DNA of 14,973 nt from Bacteroidia bacterium (GTDB taxonomy: Bacteria; Bacteroidota; Bacteroidia; AKYH767-A; OLB10): positions 1 to 14,973 of the forward strand of contig JANWID010000334.1 of assembly GCA_025450095.1 (NCBI GenBank), written 5' to 3'. The position numbers were made by a program, and so were the translations under genes. This document shows positions 1-8,483 of the stretch, in pieces. How positions within the stretch are numbered: the stretch's first letter is position 1; the number at the start of each line of letters is the position of its first letter. Under the pieces are notes generated by a model that saw only the letters and a list, made by a program, of their open reading frames with translations, did not search any database and was not told where the DNA came from.

Positions 1-265
1 AGTCCGGATCCCGGTGTTCTTTCGAAATATCCCTGATAAACTGATGATGTGGTGCACTCACAAAAGCAAATGTAAAGAAAAGGGGATTTCATGATCCGGA
101 ATTTTATTTATATTTTTAACAACTAGCAGTGGAGAAGCCGGGTCGGGGGGAGGAATGATATTTTCGTCAGAGTCTTTTAGAACATTTATTTTCAGTTTTA
201 TAAAATGGAAAAAATTGTTGCCTATATCATCAATTCATTTATGTTAAACCTTAAACCATTAACGC
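1..265. other. Intergenic leader with an unassigned minus-strand open stretch
   Basis: No complete gene is visible. On the minus strand a frame is open from 234 down to a TGA at 58-60, giving 58 codons with no ATG. The translation looks protein-like, with alternating hydrophobic residues followed by a proline cluster (IIPPPDPASP), so it may be the worn end of a neighbouring gene. I cannot assign it to a family. On the plus strand an ATG at 204 opens an out-of-frame ORF that overlaps the start of the next gene and looks spurious. The promoter for the 266-2255 gene pair should lie here, but I see no convincing Bacteroidetes -7 (TAnnTTTG) / -33 (TTG) pair. Confidence 0.4.
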
Positions 266-1189
266 ATGAGAAAATTCTACATTTTATTTACATTAATGAT
301 GTTACTTGCCCGTTATTTAAATGCTCAGTTTTACACGCAGTATTTTGACGGGGCCGATACGGTATTTGTAAATTCTGTAAATATTGAATTGGACACATCA
401 GGCACGAATATCTGGCAGATCGGACCACCACAGAAGCCAATATTCAACAGTGCTGCAACATTGCCTAATGCACTTGTTACCGACACCATAAATTATTACC
501 CGGATAACAACGTCTCCAGTTTCCAGACAAAAATGTACAATCAGATATTCCCTCCCTGGGGCATACTTGCATTTCAATGGATGCAGAAACTCGATATGGA
601 CCACGATTCCGATGGTGGTCTCATTGAGTTTTCAATTGACAGTGGTGCAACCTGGCAAAACGCTTTCAACAATCCATATGTTTACAATTTTTATGGATTT
701 GATCCATCCAACCAGGATACCTTGAATTCAGGCGAATATGCATTTAGCGGAACAGATTCATCATGGAAGAATGTCTGGCTCTGTTTTGATCTGTCATGGA
801 TGAACTTTAATCTCGATACCATCCGATTCCGGTTTACTTTAAAATCGGATTCAGTAAACAACAACAGGGAAGGATGGATGATCGATAATATGTTTGCACA
901 ACTCACTATGATCCACACGATCCATGAAGTAAAGCAGGCAAATTATCTGAACGTTTATCCCAATCCCTCTGGCAATGTCATACATATTGAAGCCAGGAAG
1001 CTGATGGAATTCCATATCATTGAAAAAATGGAATTGGTTGATTCCGGTGGAAAAATCGTTGAAACCTGGGAGAATGTTCCTACCAAATTCTGGTTCCGAA
1101 CTGACAAGTATGGTGATGGCGCTTATTTTTTGAAAGTCAAAACAAATAAGCAATCGGAAACAATTCCGATAGTGATCAGTAAACATTAG
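266..1189 (+). CDS. Secreted jelly-roll (MAM-like) protein with T9SS type A sorting domain
   Basis: The protein has 307 residues. Residues 1-21 form a signal peptide (charged MRK, hydrophobic core, cleavage near LNA-Q). Residues about 22-215 resemble the beta-sandwich jelly-roll modules (MAM, immune-inhibitor-A or 'choice-of-anchor J' type) common in secreted Bacteroidetes proteins. Visible hallmarks are an opening 'YFDG', 'GGLIEFSIDSGATW' at about 117-130 and the closing 'GWMIDNM' at about 203-209. Residues about 228-307 form a T9SS type A C-terminal domain starting at 'VYPNPSG' and containing 'GAYFLKVKT'. The product is therefore expected to cross the outer membrane through the Por secretion system and be anchored or released at the surface. 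The cytochrome c peroxidase gene begins 7 bases after its stop, so the two are very likely co-transcribed. The ATG at 266 is chosen because it gives a complete signal peptide. No catalytic motif is visible, so the specific role is unknown. Confidence 0.85.
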   Translation: MRKFYILFTLMMLLARYLNAQFYTQYFDGADTVFVNSVNIELDTSGTNIWQIGPPQKPIFNSAATLPNALVTDTINYYPDNNVSSFQTKMYNQIFPPWGILAFQWMQKLDMDHDSDGGLIEFSIDSGATWQNAFNNPYVYNFYGFDPSNQDTLNSGEYAFSGTDSSWKNVWLCFDLSWMNFNLDTIRFRFTLKSDSVNNNREGWMIDNMFAQLTMIHTIHEVKQANYLNVYPNPSGNVIHIEARKLMEFHIIEKMELVDSGGKIVETWENVPTKFWFRTDKYGDGAYFLKVKTNKQSETIPIVISKH

Positions 1190-1196
1190 TAAAACG

Positions 1197-2255
1197 ATGC
1201 ATAAGGCAACAATTTTAATTGGTGTTTTGCTGGTGACCCTGGGATTTGGTATCGGGGTCACCACAACACCATATACTTTTCCGGAGCTAAAGTTATTTCC
1301 AAAGATGCCTGTTGCAGTTAATAATCCTGTAACTGTTGAAGGTGTAAATCTCGGGCGGCATCTTTTTTATGATCCGGTTTTAAGCTCCGACAGCACGATG
1401 TCGTGTAGTAGCTGTCATCAACAGGAACACGCGTTCAGTGATGCTCCCAATCCATTCAGTAAAGGAAGGAATGGAACGTTGTTGAAACGAAACACGCTTC
1501 CATTATTCAATCTTGCCTGGAATCCATCCTTTTTCTGGGATGGAAGAGCATCGAGTATCGAGGAGCAGGTTTTTCACCCGGTCAGGACATATGATGAAAT
1601 GAACCTGGAGTGGAAAATTGCTGTCCAACGACTACAACAGAGCGAATTTTATAAACCGATGTTCAATAAAGCATTCGGAGATTTGAAAATTGACAGTACC
1701 ATAATCTCCCGTGCAATTGCACAATTCCTCCGGACATTGATAACATATCAGTCGAAATACGACCGCGTATTGGATGGAAAGGATTTTTTTACCAAGGATG
1801 AATATGACGGTTTTGTTCTGGTTAACGATCAGGTAAAAGGCGATTGTATCCATTGTCATATTACGGATGGTAATGTACTGGCAACAACATTAGCATTCAG
1901 TAATAATGGTCTCGATACCGCGACATCGTCTGCTGAGTATATCGATAAAGGAAGGGGAAACGTTACCGGTAAACAAACAGATAACGGAAAGTTCCGGATT
2001 CCTTCTTTACGGAATCTTGCGTTTACAGCACCTTATATGCACGATGGAAGATTCAACACCCTTGAAGAGGTTTTGGAATTTTATACCTCGGGTGTAAAGC
2101 CAGGTGCGAACACCGATTCGAAAATGGAATATGCGCACCAGGGTGGAACGAAACTGACAAGTGAGGAAAAGAAGAAAGTCCTGGCATTCCTGTTGACACT
2201 CTCCGATTCTTCATTTGTTACCAAAAGGGAATTCGGTAATCCGTTCCGAAAATAA
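1197..2255 (+). CDS. Di-haem cytochrome c peroxidase (MauG/CcpA family)
   Basis: The protein has 352 residues, a usual length for the family. An N-terminal hydrophobic segment (about 5-22) is an export signal or membrane anchor, placing the enzyme in the periplasm. Two covalent haem motifs are present, CSSCH at 70-74 and CIHCH at 217-221. Other family landmarks are 'LGRHLFYDP' (52-60), 'EHAFSD' (77-82), 'FWDGRA' (113-118) and 'APYMHDGRF' (278-286), whose Met281 is the expected axial ligand of the high-potential haem. The family reduces hydrogen peroxide to water with electrons from small cytochromes or cupredoxins. Some relatives (MauG) instead oxidise protein side chains, and sequence alone does not decide between these roles. 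The gene follows the T9SS jelly-roll gene by 7 bases, suggesting translation from one mRNA. Its stop at 2253-2255 directly abuts a truncated DUF3892 fragment, marking the edge of the accessory segment. Confidence 0.95.
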   Translation: MHKATILIGVLLVTLGFGIGVTTTPYTFPELKLFPKMPVAVNNPVTVEGVNLGRHLFYDPVLSSDSTMSCSSCHQQEHAFSDAPNPFSKGRNGTLLKRNTLPLFNLAWNPSFFWDGRASSIEEQVFHPVRTYDEMNLEWKIAVQRLQQSEFYKPMFNKAFGDLKIDSTIISRAIAQFLRTLITYQSKYDRVLDGKDFFTKDEYDGFVLVNDQVKGDCIHCHITDGNVLATTLAFSNNGLDTATSSAEYIDKGRGNVTGKQTDNGKFRIPSLRNLAFTAPYMHDGRFNTLEEVLEFYTSGVKPGANTDSKMEYAHQGGTKLTSEEKKKVLAFLLTLSDSSFVTKREFGNPFRK

Positions 2256-2256
2256 G

Positions 2257-2478
2257 CAGAGCCATAAATTAAGCACTAATGGCACAAGGTGGAAAATTTC
2301 ACAAATAGAAGCTATCGAAGGAATCGAAAGTAACAAATGGCAATTTTATGTCTCAAGGAATAACTTAACAGCAAATGTCATAGTAGCCGTTAGTCGATTT
2401 GGTAATAAATATATTAAAACAACTAGTGATGGGGAACAACCAGACAATCTGTTAAGTCTTCCGGAATGTCCAAGATAA
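2257..2478 (+). pseudogene. 5'-truncated DUF3892-family fragment (copy 1)
   Basis: The frame encodes about 73 residues. From 'NGTRWKISQ' through 'FYVSRNNL', 'VSRFGNKY' and 'DGEQPDNLLSLPECP' to the stop at 2476-2478, it matches my recollection of the small DUF3892 proteins, whose function is unknown. The family's usual N-terminal strand region is missing. There is no in-frame ATG: the only upstream start-like codon is a TTG at 2215 inside the peroxidase gene, in another frame from it. The piece begins right after the peroxidase stop and ends 4 bases before the stop of the convergent propeller gene. A second, shorter copy lies at 8582-8689, with seven differences over 108 bases, all synonymous. 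The fragment is probably dead now, but it descends from a gene that was under purifying selection. Expression from TTG or read-through from the peroxidase mRNA cannot be ruled out. Confidence 0.7.
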
Positions 2479-2567
2479 GAATTCAATAATCAGTAATCAC
2501 AATTTTCTGAGTTTTCACAGCGTCTTCAGAAATGAATTTCACAAAATAGATTCCAGGCGTACATTTT
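2370..2567. repeat. 198-bp duplicated block, copy 1 (DUF3892 3' end + T9SS gene 3' end)
   Basis: This block aligns without gaps to 8581-8778. I count 10 mismatches in 198 positions: seven in the DUF3892 part and three just inside the 3' end of the T9SS gene. Positions 2502-2567 are identical to 8713-8778 (66 bases). Beyond 2567 the similarity of the two T9SS genes falls sharply. The block spans the convergent stop codons and encodes the last residues of both T9SS proteins ('TPGIYFVKFISED'). Confidence 0.9.
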
Positions 2568-4030
2568 GATGAAATATCAACTTCTATTTGTTTTTCATTA
2601 TCGAAATTGAAGTGGTCAATTAATTTACCGTTCATATCGAAAATTTCAATTGAGCCTTTTGAATTTAATCCAGTTACAACAGCAAACTTTCCTTTTGAAG
2701 GATTTGGAAATATTGATAAATCTTTTCCGTTTTCAGATTCTTCGATTCCAACTGAAGTACAAATAGTAAATTCGGTACCAATTGTAGGTGGTGAATAGAC
2801 AATTGGATTTAATACGATATTGATAATGCTATCAATGACAGGTTCATAAATTAAAGTATCATTGACAATTGAATCATTAACTAAAGGTGATTCAACATTA
2901 CATCCAACGCTAAAACCAAGTGAATCTGTCTTAATAAATCCAAAACTATAACTGCCAATACTTCCAGGAGCTGGTGTGCGAGATGAAATCGCAAACCCAT
3001 AATCACTAGTTTGGTGAACACAACCAGAAAAATTTTCAGTATATCCTCTATACAATCTAAACCACAAAACATTGCCACCACTATCTGTTTTTAATAGATA
3101 AGGTGTTTGGTAACCACCGAAACTATCAACACCTTGAGCCATTCCTGTCACAACAAAGTTTGAATCATTCGTTTCCTCCACCCAGTAAGCATTACATATA
3201 ATTCCAAAACTGTAAACTTTTTTCCAATATATATTTCCCTGTGAATTTATTTTTAACAGGAAATATTTGGTGCCAATTGAGCCAGTTAAAATAAATGTTG
3301 AATCACTTTCGTTTGAAATATGATAGCATAAAGAACTGCCATTTTGAGAACCATACCTATTACTCCATACGATATTTCCATTCGAATCTAGTTTTAAAAT
3401 AATAATATCTGTTCTATTTGAAGATGTTAATGACAATGATGACCCACACAATACAAACCCACTATCTGAACTTAGAGCTAATGAACCTGAACTATAAAAA
3501 GAATGATTAAAAATATAAACCTTTGCCCACTCCACACTACCAAATTCATCTACTTTGAGTAACATAGGGTTTTCAATTCCATTTTGGATATAAACTCCAG
3601 AGATAATAAATTTAGAATCTAAACTTTTATTAATTGTTCTGAATGCACCGGAGAATGGAAAACTAAATATTAAATCTTTGGTCCAACTAATTAAAAAACT
3701 AGAATCCAATTTCATTAATACCCCACCACCTTCGGCAAAATAGCCACCATCGTTATGTTTGACAATATTATTAAATGATTCAACCCATGAGCCACTCTCA
3801 AAACGAAGCATCCAATTCAAATTTCCAAATTTATCAATTTTAACCAATCGACCGTAATTTCCAAAAATATAACCTTGATTGTTATCTTCAATAAATGAAT
3901 ACTCTTGGTCTATAACTTCTGTTAAATTTCCATAATATATTTTTTGAAATGTTATAGGTTGGCAATAGCTATAATATGAAACCAACCAAACAAAACAAAT
4001 TAATAATTTATAACGAACAATATATAGCAT
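2483..4030 (-). CDS. Secreted propeller-like repeat protein with T9SS type A sorting domain (paralog A)
   Basis: The protein has 515 residues. Residues 1-23 form a signal peptide ending near YC-Q. Residues about 25-380 hold repeats of about 43-54 residues, each with a core like 'LLK.D..GN..W', with tryptophans at 73, 116, 168, 222, 269 and 323. A seventh, Trp-less unit 'FIKTDSLG' lies near 365-372. Six or seven such units suggest a beta-propeller (inference). Residues about 438-515 are the T9SS domain ('SIFPNPSKGKF', 'IFDMNGKLI', 'TPGIYFVKF'). The product should be exported and displayed on the cell surface. It is a paralog of the protein at 8694-10223: both start the mature region with 'ITF.K.YY', share 'KIDKFGNL.W' and 'SFGFIKTDSLG', and have near-identical endings. 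A truncated beta-helix T9SS gene lies 68 bases upstream in the same direction. No enzymatic motif is seen, so the ligand or role is unknown. Confidence 0.88.
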   Translation of the reverse strand: MLYIVRYKLLICFVWLVSYYSYCQPITFQKIYYGNLTEVIDQEYSFIEDNNQGYIFGNYGRLVKIDKFGNLNWMLRFESGSWVESFNNIVKHNDGGYFAEGGGVLMKLDSSFLISWTKDLIFSFPFSGAFRTINKSLDSKFIISGVYIQNGIENPMLLKVDEFGSVEWAKVYIFNHSFYSSGSLALSSDSGFVLCGSSLSLTSSNRTDIIILKLDSNGNIVWSNRYGSQNGSSLCYHISNESDSTFILTGSIGTKYFLLKINSQGNIYWKKVYSFGIICNAYWVEETNDSNFVVTGMAQGVDSFGGYQTPYLLKTDSGGNVLWFRLYRGYTENFSGCVHQTSDYGFAISSRTPAPGSIGSYSFGFIKTDSLGFSVGCNVESPLVNDSIVNDTLIYEPVIDSIINIVLNPIVYSPPTIGTEFTICTSVGIEESENGKDLSIFPNPSKGKFAVVTGLNSKGSIEIFDMNGKLIDHFNFDNEKQIEVDISSKCTPGIYFVKFISEDAVKTQKIVITDY

Positions 4031-4051
4031 TTGAAATTTTTAACCAATGAA

Positions 4052-4077
4052 GTTCCTCTCCGTAAACGGAGAGGAAC
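4052..4077 (-). terminator. Perfect 11-bp hairpin between T9SS genes
   Basis: Arms GTTCCTCTCCG (4052-4062) and CGGAGAGGAAC (4067-4077) are perfect inverted repeats around a TAAA loop. The hairpin lies 21 bases past the stop of the beta-helix gene and 21 bases before the start of paralog A, both on the minus strand. Its GC-rich stem stands out in an AT-rich gap. No strong U-tract follows immediately, so it may be an intrinsic terminator, an attenuator or an mRNA-stabilising stem. The structure is certain, the function inferred. Confidence 0.6.
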
Positions 4078-4098
4078 CAACCCTTAAAGTTAATAGAA

Positions 4099-5966
4099 TT
4101 ATCTATTAATTAAAACTTTGAAAGTCCTTACTATTTCATCATTTGTTTTGACCTTAAATAAATATATACTAGGTTTTAAATTATTTACGTTAATCGTTGA
4201 TTCATTGGATTCATGAATATTATATTTAGCAACTAAACTGCCCATTGTATCAAATATTTCTACAGTTGATGATGTAATTTCTGTGATTTCTATTAGCACA
4301 TTATTGGATGCAGGATTTGGTGAAAGCTTAATTAATTCAGGTTTACGATAATTTTGGTTAGATTTATCGTTCATAATTCTTGGAGAACCAGTTATACATG
4401 TGTCTTCAACATCTATAACTAACATTGCACGAGCTTCATAAACAGCCATTCCGCCTACCATTGGGCATTCATATGCAATTACTTCTAAAGAATCAATATC
4501 GTCTGCCTCTAACGTATCGCCATTTGCAATTTTATCCAAAAATATTGATAGTGTAACTTTTCTGTTGTATTCATATAAGTTAGTGTCAGATATAGCATAT
4601 AGCGAATCTTCAGCAATATCAAAATCTTGATTATTTATGAGTGTTTCAACATAGAAAAATTTACCAATATTTGAATTTTTATAACTGTTATAAAAATTTA
4701 TATAAAGGGTATCTGTATCTGGGTCAATATTCAATAGACTAGTATCACGAGCAAGAATTCTATATGCAAAATCTAGCCCCATGTAACGTCTTTGTGTATA
4801 AAAATCCATATAGTCTATTGTATCATTTACTATAGGTCCTAGCAAACTATCTCGTTCAATACTAAGTGGTATTGGAGGACAATTATGAGCAGCACCAAGG
4901 ATTGGAATCAAAACATTTGTAGTATTTGTATTCAAAGGATATTGGCAATTAGAAGTTGATACAGCCAATCTAAAGAAATTTGTAGAATTTGTAGACCATC
5001 CAAATATCCTATCCGTACTGCTCCCTAAATTTAAGTCAAAACAATCTTGTGACCGTCTTCCTGAGGAAGTGGATAAAGTAACTGATATACCAGTAAAAGG
5101 GGGAGTTGCTTCATTAACATTTCCTAATTCTATACCTCTAACAAAATCATAAAATTCAGTACAAGCTGTAGTGCATGCCATACATACGTATCTATAATTA
5201 ATTCCACTACTAATATATTCAAATCTATTTGAACCCATGAATGCTTGTTTTAAGATGTTTGTTTGAAATCCATACATTTTGCCAACCTCTGCATTATTGA
5301 GCGCAGTAGGATAATATGGCCTGAGTACAGAATTAAAATTACAAGTTAAATCAAATCCATCGTTTATTATTATTCCTCGATGTGTCCTATTTGATAAATT
5401 CATTAAATCAGCATAAGTTAATGGCCATGAGATAATATTTTGTTCAATTAAATTGTAAGAAGTTGATGATTTATCAATATTTTCTAACTTAATTCCAGTT
5501 CTGGAGTTAGCAATAGTATTTGTTGATATTATGATACTTGAAACCCCAAAAGATGGATTAAGTACTTCAATTGCTGATGTTCCATAATAAGACATGTCTG
5601 GAGCCATTGGAAGATAATTACTAGTATTAAATTGATTGTATTGTACCACTATTTCTGCTCCAAGACTATGAGTTATGCTTATTCCCTTATTAAAATGAAA
5701 CATGGAATTTGAATAAAATCCTAGGTTACAATTTTGTGCATAAGATGCCATAATTACAGTACCAACTTTTTCAAATTCATTAAATGAAGAAAATGTGTGT
5801 TGCTTGAAACTTCTTACGCCAGAAGCACATTGTAAAAATTTACATGATGTGGAAGGTGTTCCACCAACATCCAAAGTATAAGTGCCAATTGTTGATGCAG
5901 TTGAATATATCGCTACACCTGCCCCTCCTGGAAGTATTTCTGTAAAATTACAATTATGTACTGAGG
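4099..5966 (-). pseudogene. Beta-helix T9SS type A surface protein, 5' end lost at the IS21 junction
   Basis: About 621 host-derived residues remain. The first part (to about residue 270) has the 'N.I', 'GI.L.N' and 'C.F' texture of right-handed parallel beta-helix proteins, for example 'SIIISTNTIANSRTGIKLEN'. A later stretch 'YECPMVGGMAVYEARAML' (about 504-521) resembles a region seen in large Bacteroidetes beta-helix T9SS proteins. The C-terminus (about 549-627) is a T9SS domain with 'KLSPNPASNN' and 'KPSIYLFKVKT'. There is no signal peptide. The frame simply enters the insertion sequence, where the only start-like codon is a TTG at 5982 with no visible ribosome-binding context. A secreted T9SS cargo cannot work without its N-terminal signal, so I call it a pseudogene. 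How much of the 5' end is missing cannot be seen. Its tail resembles the 33-codon remnant upstream of paralog B. Confidence 0.8.
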
Positions 5967-6016
5967 TGGATTTTCCGGTCAAACAGACCCCTATTTTCCG
6001 CTTTAAACTGACCCCT
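5967..6016. repeat. IS21 left terminal repeats (two units)
   Basis: Two units of the core AAAC(A/T)GACCCC occur at 5981-5991 and 6005-6015, 24 bases apart. Each is preceded by TTCCG-like sequence. They are inverted relative to the right-end units and are the probable IstA binding sites, as in other IS21 elements (inference). Confidence 0.75.
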
Positions 6017-6074
6017 CTTTTTCAACCTTCATTTTTAGGGTAATCATGATCTGTTTTTGCATGTTGGCGCTAAG

Positions 6075-6836
6075 TTAGTTTTTTAAGTTATTCAGATCAA
6101 TAATTTCATCTGTTTTTGGACCTCGTTTTTTTCTTAATGATTCTCCTTTCATTTCCAGCCGGTGCGAGTCATGAACGAGTCTGTCCAGTATAGCATCTGC
6201 AATAGTTTGTTCACCGATTACCTCATGCCATTTGCTAACAGGTAGCTGCGAAGTGATAATAGTAGAACCTTTTTCATGACGGTCCTCAATAATCTCCATC
6301 AATGTGGAGCGACTTTGAGCATCAAGAGGAACAATGCCGAAGTCATCAATCAAAAGCAGATGTTGCTTTTCTATTTTAGCTAGTTCCTTCAGATAAGTGC
6401 CATCGGCTTTAGCGATTTTCATTCGTGCAAAGAGTTTGGTGTTGTGCTGGTATAAAACCCGGTAGCCAAGTGAACATGCCTGGTGTCCAATTGCCGATGC
6501 CAGATAACTTTTACCGATTCCCGTGCTTCCAGTAATGATAATATTCTCTTTGCGTTTAATAAACTCGCAATCGGCTAATCGTAATACTTGATTTTTGTCT
6601 ACTCTGTTATCATCGAATGCGATTTGTTCCACATTCGCTTTATACCGGAAGTGAGCTCGTTGTGTAGCCCGGTTCAGTTTTCGATTGAACCGTTCATCCC
6701 ATTCACATTCGACGAGATAGGCAACCATTTCATCAGGTGTAAACTTTTCATTCTTACCTGACTCCATTGTAAGCTGGAGCGATTTTGCCATTCCAAGAAG
6801 TTTCATTTGCTTCATTTTTTCAACGATTTCTTTCAT
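6075..6836 (-). CDS. istB: IS21 transposition helper ATPase IstB
   Basis: The protein has 253 residues, full length for IstB. It is an AAA+ ATPase of the DnaC/DnaA-like clade. Walker A is GSTGIGKS (103-110), Walker B is 'LLIDDFG' (161-167), a sensor-like 'TIITSQLP' lies at 192-199, and a 'DRLVH' segment at 218-222 is typical of the family. An N-terminal helical region (1-90) matches the IstB N-terminal domain. In the known IS21 mechanism, IstB binds and bends target DNA and stimulates the IstA transposase. The start ATG lies 18 bases after the istA stop, consistent with one mRNA. The frame is intact and all key residues are present, so the element may still be active. Confidence 0.95.
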   Translation of the reverse strand: MKEIVEKMKQMKLLGMAKSLQLTMESGKNEKFTPDEMVAYLVECEWDERFNRKLNRATQRAHFRYKANVEQIAFDDNRVDKNQVLRLADCEFIKRKENIIITGSTGIGKSYLASAIGHQACSLGYRVLYQHNTKLFARMKIAKADGTYLKELAKIEKQHLLLIDDFGIVPLDAQSRSTLMEIIEDRHEKGSTIITSQLPVSKWHEVIGEQTIADAILDRLVHDSHRLEMKGESLRKKRGPKTDEIIDLNNLKN

Positions 6837-6854
6837 GATTTTTTATTTTAGTAT

Positions 6855-8396
6855 TTACTGATAATAATTTCCTCCACGAATGTTCTCGTGCGTGGGCATT
6901 TGAATTGATAATGGTTCTTCTTCATAGTTATCCAGGTTCTTTTTTAAGATATCATCTATGATTTTGTAATTGTAATACCCAATTTCATGTGCCCTCTTAC
7001 AGGCCTTTATCAACCTTTGGTTACCCACTCTTTTAGCAAGAGACAAAATACCCTGGCAGGATTTATAAGCCTGTTCAGGGTGCTGTTTCTTCTCCAGCAC
7101 CTGGCTGATGTAGTATTCAACAACCGGATCGATGGCCCGTGCTTTTTCCATAAAAAAAGTTGGACTCCATTCGGTAACATAGCGGTGCTGTGGGGGCATG
7201 TGCGAGGGCTCCGTAGAGTAGTTATGCGGACTGCGCAAGCGCTTATGCGATGCAACCATTTCATATTTTTGATATAATTCCACTTTACTTTTTGAGTATT
7301 GCATATTCAGTTTCTTTCCGATCAGCTCATAAGGAACACTGTAGTAATGCTGGTCTTCGCTCAAATACACATGACCGTTTTTCATAACCGTTACCTGTTT
7401 TATTTTTCGCATTTCATAGTAGGATTCTGGTAATGGATGCAGCGAAGGAAGTTCTAACTGCATCTGGTCTGATCTGGAATAATCACGACCTGTCAGTATC
7501 CTGTTATTCAGTTTTTCAAGGGAAGCCATGATGGCTTGATTCAGTTCCGATAGCGTTAGTGTATATTTTTCTGGCAGATTCGCATAAATGCTTTGATAAG
7601 TTATTTTAACAATGTTCTCTACATGTGCTTTATCCTTTGGGTGTCGCGATCGTGCAGGAACAACAGCAATGCCATAATGAGCTGCAAAGGCATTGAAGTT
7701 TTCATTTAATGCAGGTTCATATTTACATGCTTTGAATACAGCTGATTTTAAGTTGTCAGGTACAATAGCCAGGGGAACTCCTTTATAAAAACGCAATGCA
7801 TTTTCACATCCTGCAATGAACTCCTCTACAGTTTGATCTGGCAAGGCTTCCACATAAGTGTATTGACTCCACCCAAGAATCGAAAGAAAAACCTGTGCTT
7901 TTTTAATTTCACCACTAAACTCATCTACATACGGCAGCGTAGCTCCGGCAAAATCCACATATACTTTGTCACCTTCCTTATGTTCGATATGCATGCTGGG
8001 CTTGACCTTCTTACTCCAGCCATTGTAGTAATGATAAAACTGAGTCTCTTTGTATCCTTCAGGATATCGGTTTTTGTAGACCTTGAATTGTGCTGATACT
8101 GTCATGCCGCGCCTGCGCAATTGCTTTTCCATCTCAGGAAAAAAATCCATCAGTTGCTTCAGCCGGTCTTCTGGCGGAAGTTCCTGCACAGGATGAAAAA
8201 TCTGATTTAATTCCAGATCCGAAAGCCTGGATAGCGCATCCCAGGTGGTTTGCAGCTGATTAAAAATACCAATGTAATGTTTCACTGTATTCTTCGATAC
8301 AGCCAGTCGCAGGGCTACTTTCTTTTTCCCAATACCTTGGGAAAACAGTTTGATGATTTGACGGATTTTGCTCATGCTGGTAGGTTTATTGGCCAT
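6855..8396 (-). CDS. istA: IS21 transposase IstA
   Basis: The protein has 513 residues, complete for the family. An N-terminal helix-turn-helix (about 8-45, with 'GKKKVALRLAVSKNTVKHY') binds the terminal repeats. The RNase H-like catalytic core (about 140-265) has a visible DDE triad: D148 in 'KVYVDFAG', D214 in 'IVPDNLKSA' and E260 in 'KDKAHVENIV'. The C-terminal part contains the 'YYSVPYELIGK' region seen in many IstA proteins. The enzyme cuts and joins the IS ends during transposition with IstB. The ATG at 8394-8396 sits about 90 bases from the innermost right-end repeat, the expected place for its promoter. No frameshift or missing catalytic residue is seen. Confidence 0.95.
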   Translation of the reverse strand: MANKPTSMSKIRQIIKLFSQGIGKKKVALRLAVSKNTVKHYIGIFNQLQTTWDALSRLSDLELNQIFHPVQELPPEDRLKQLMDFFPEMEKQLRRRGMTVSAQFKVYKNRYPEGYKETQFYHYYNGWSKKVKPSMHIEHKEGDKVYVDFAGATLPYVDEFSGEIKKAQVFLSILGWSQYTYVEALPDQTVEEFIAGCENALRFYKGVPLAIVPDNLKSAVFKACKYEPALNENFNAFAAHYGIAVVPARSRHPKDKAHVENIVKITYQSIYANLPEKYTLTLSELNQAIMASLEKLNNRILTGRDYSRSDQMQLELPSLHPLPESYYEMRKIKQVTVMKNGHVYLSEDQHYYSVPYELIGKKLNMQYSKSKVELYQKYEMVASHKRLRSPHNYSTEPSHMPPQHRYVTEWSPTFFMEKARAIDPVVEYYISQVLEKKQHPEQAYKSCQGILSLAKRVGNQRLIKACKRAHEIGYYNYKIIDDILKKNLDNYEEEPLSIQMPTHENIRGGNYYQ

Positions 8397-8483
8397 GATT
8401 AATTAGATTTACATGGCGATTTTAGCCACTAAAACCTAATAAAATCAGACTGCTAAAACAGCATGATTATTTACCTAAAAAGA

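Noticed and set aside
204..350. ATG at 204 as an upstream start for gene 1 or a leader peptide
   Set aside because: It is in a different frame from the gene at 266, has no signal-peptide character, and the ATG at 266 gives a full signal sequence.
851..1264. 137-codon minus-strand ORF across the gene 1 / peroxidase junction
   Set aside because: It is antisense to two well-supported genes, with no recognisable domain.
5967..5982. TTG at 5980-5982 as a real start for the beta-helix protein
   Set aside because: It lies inside the IS terminal repeat and gives a protein without a signal peptide, which a T9SS cargo requires.
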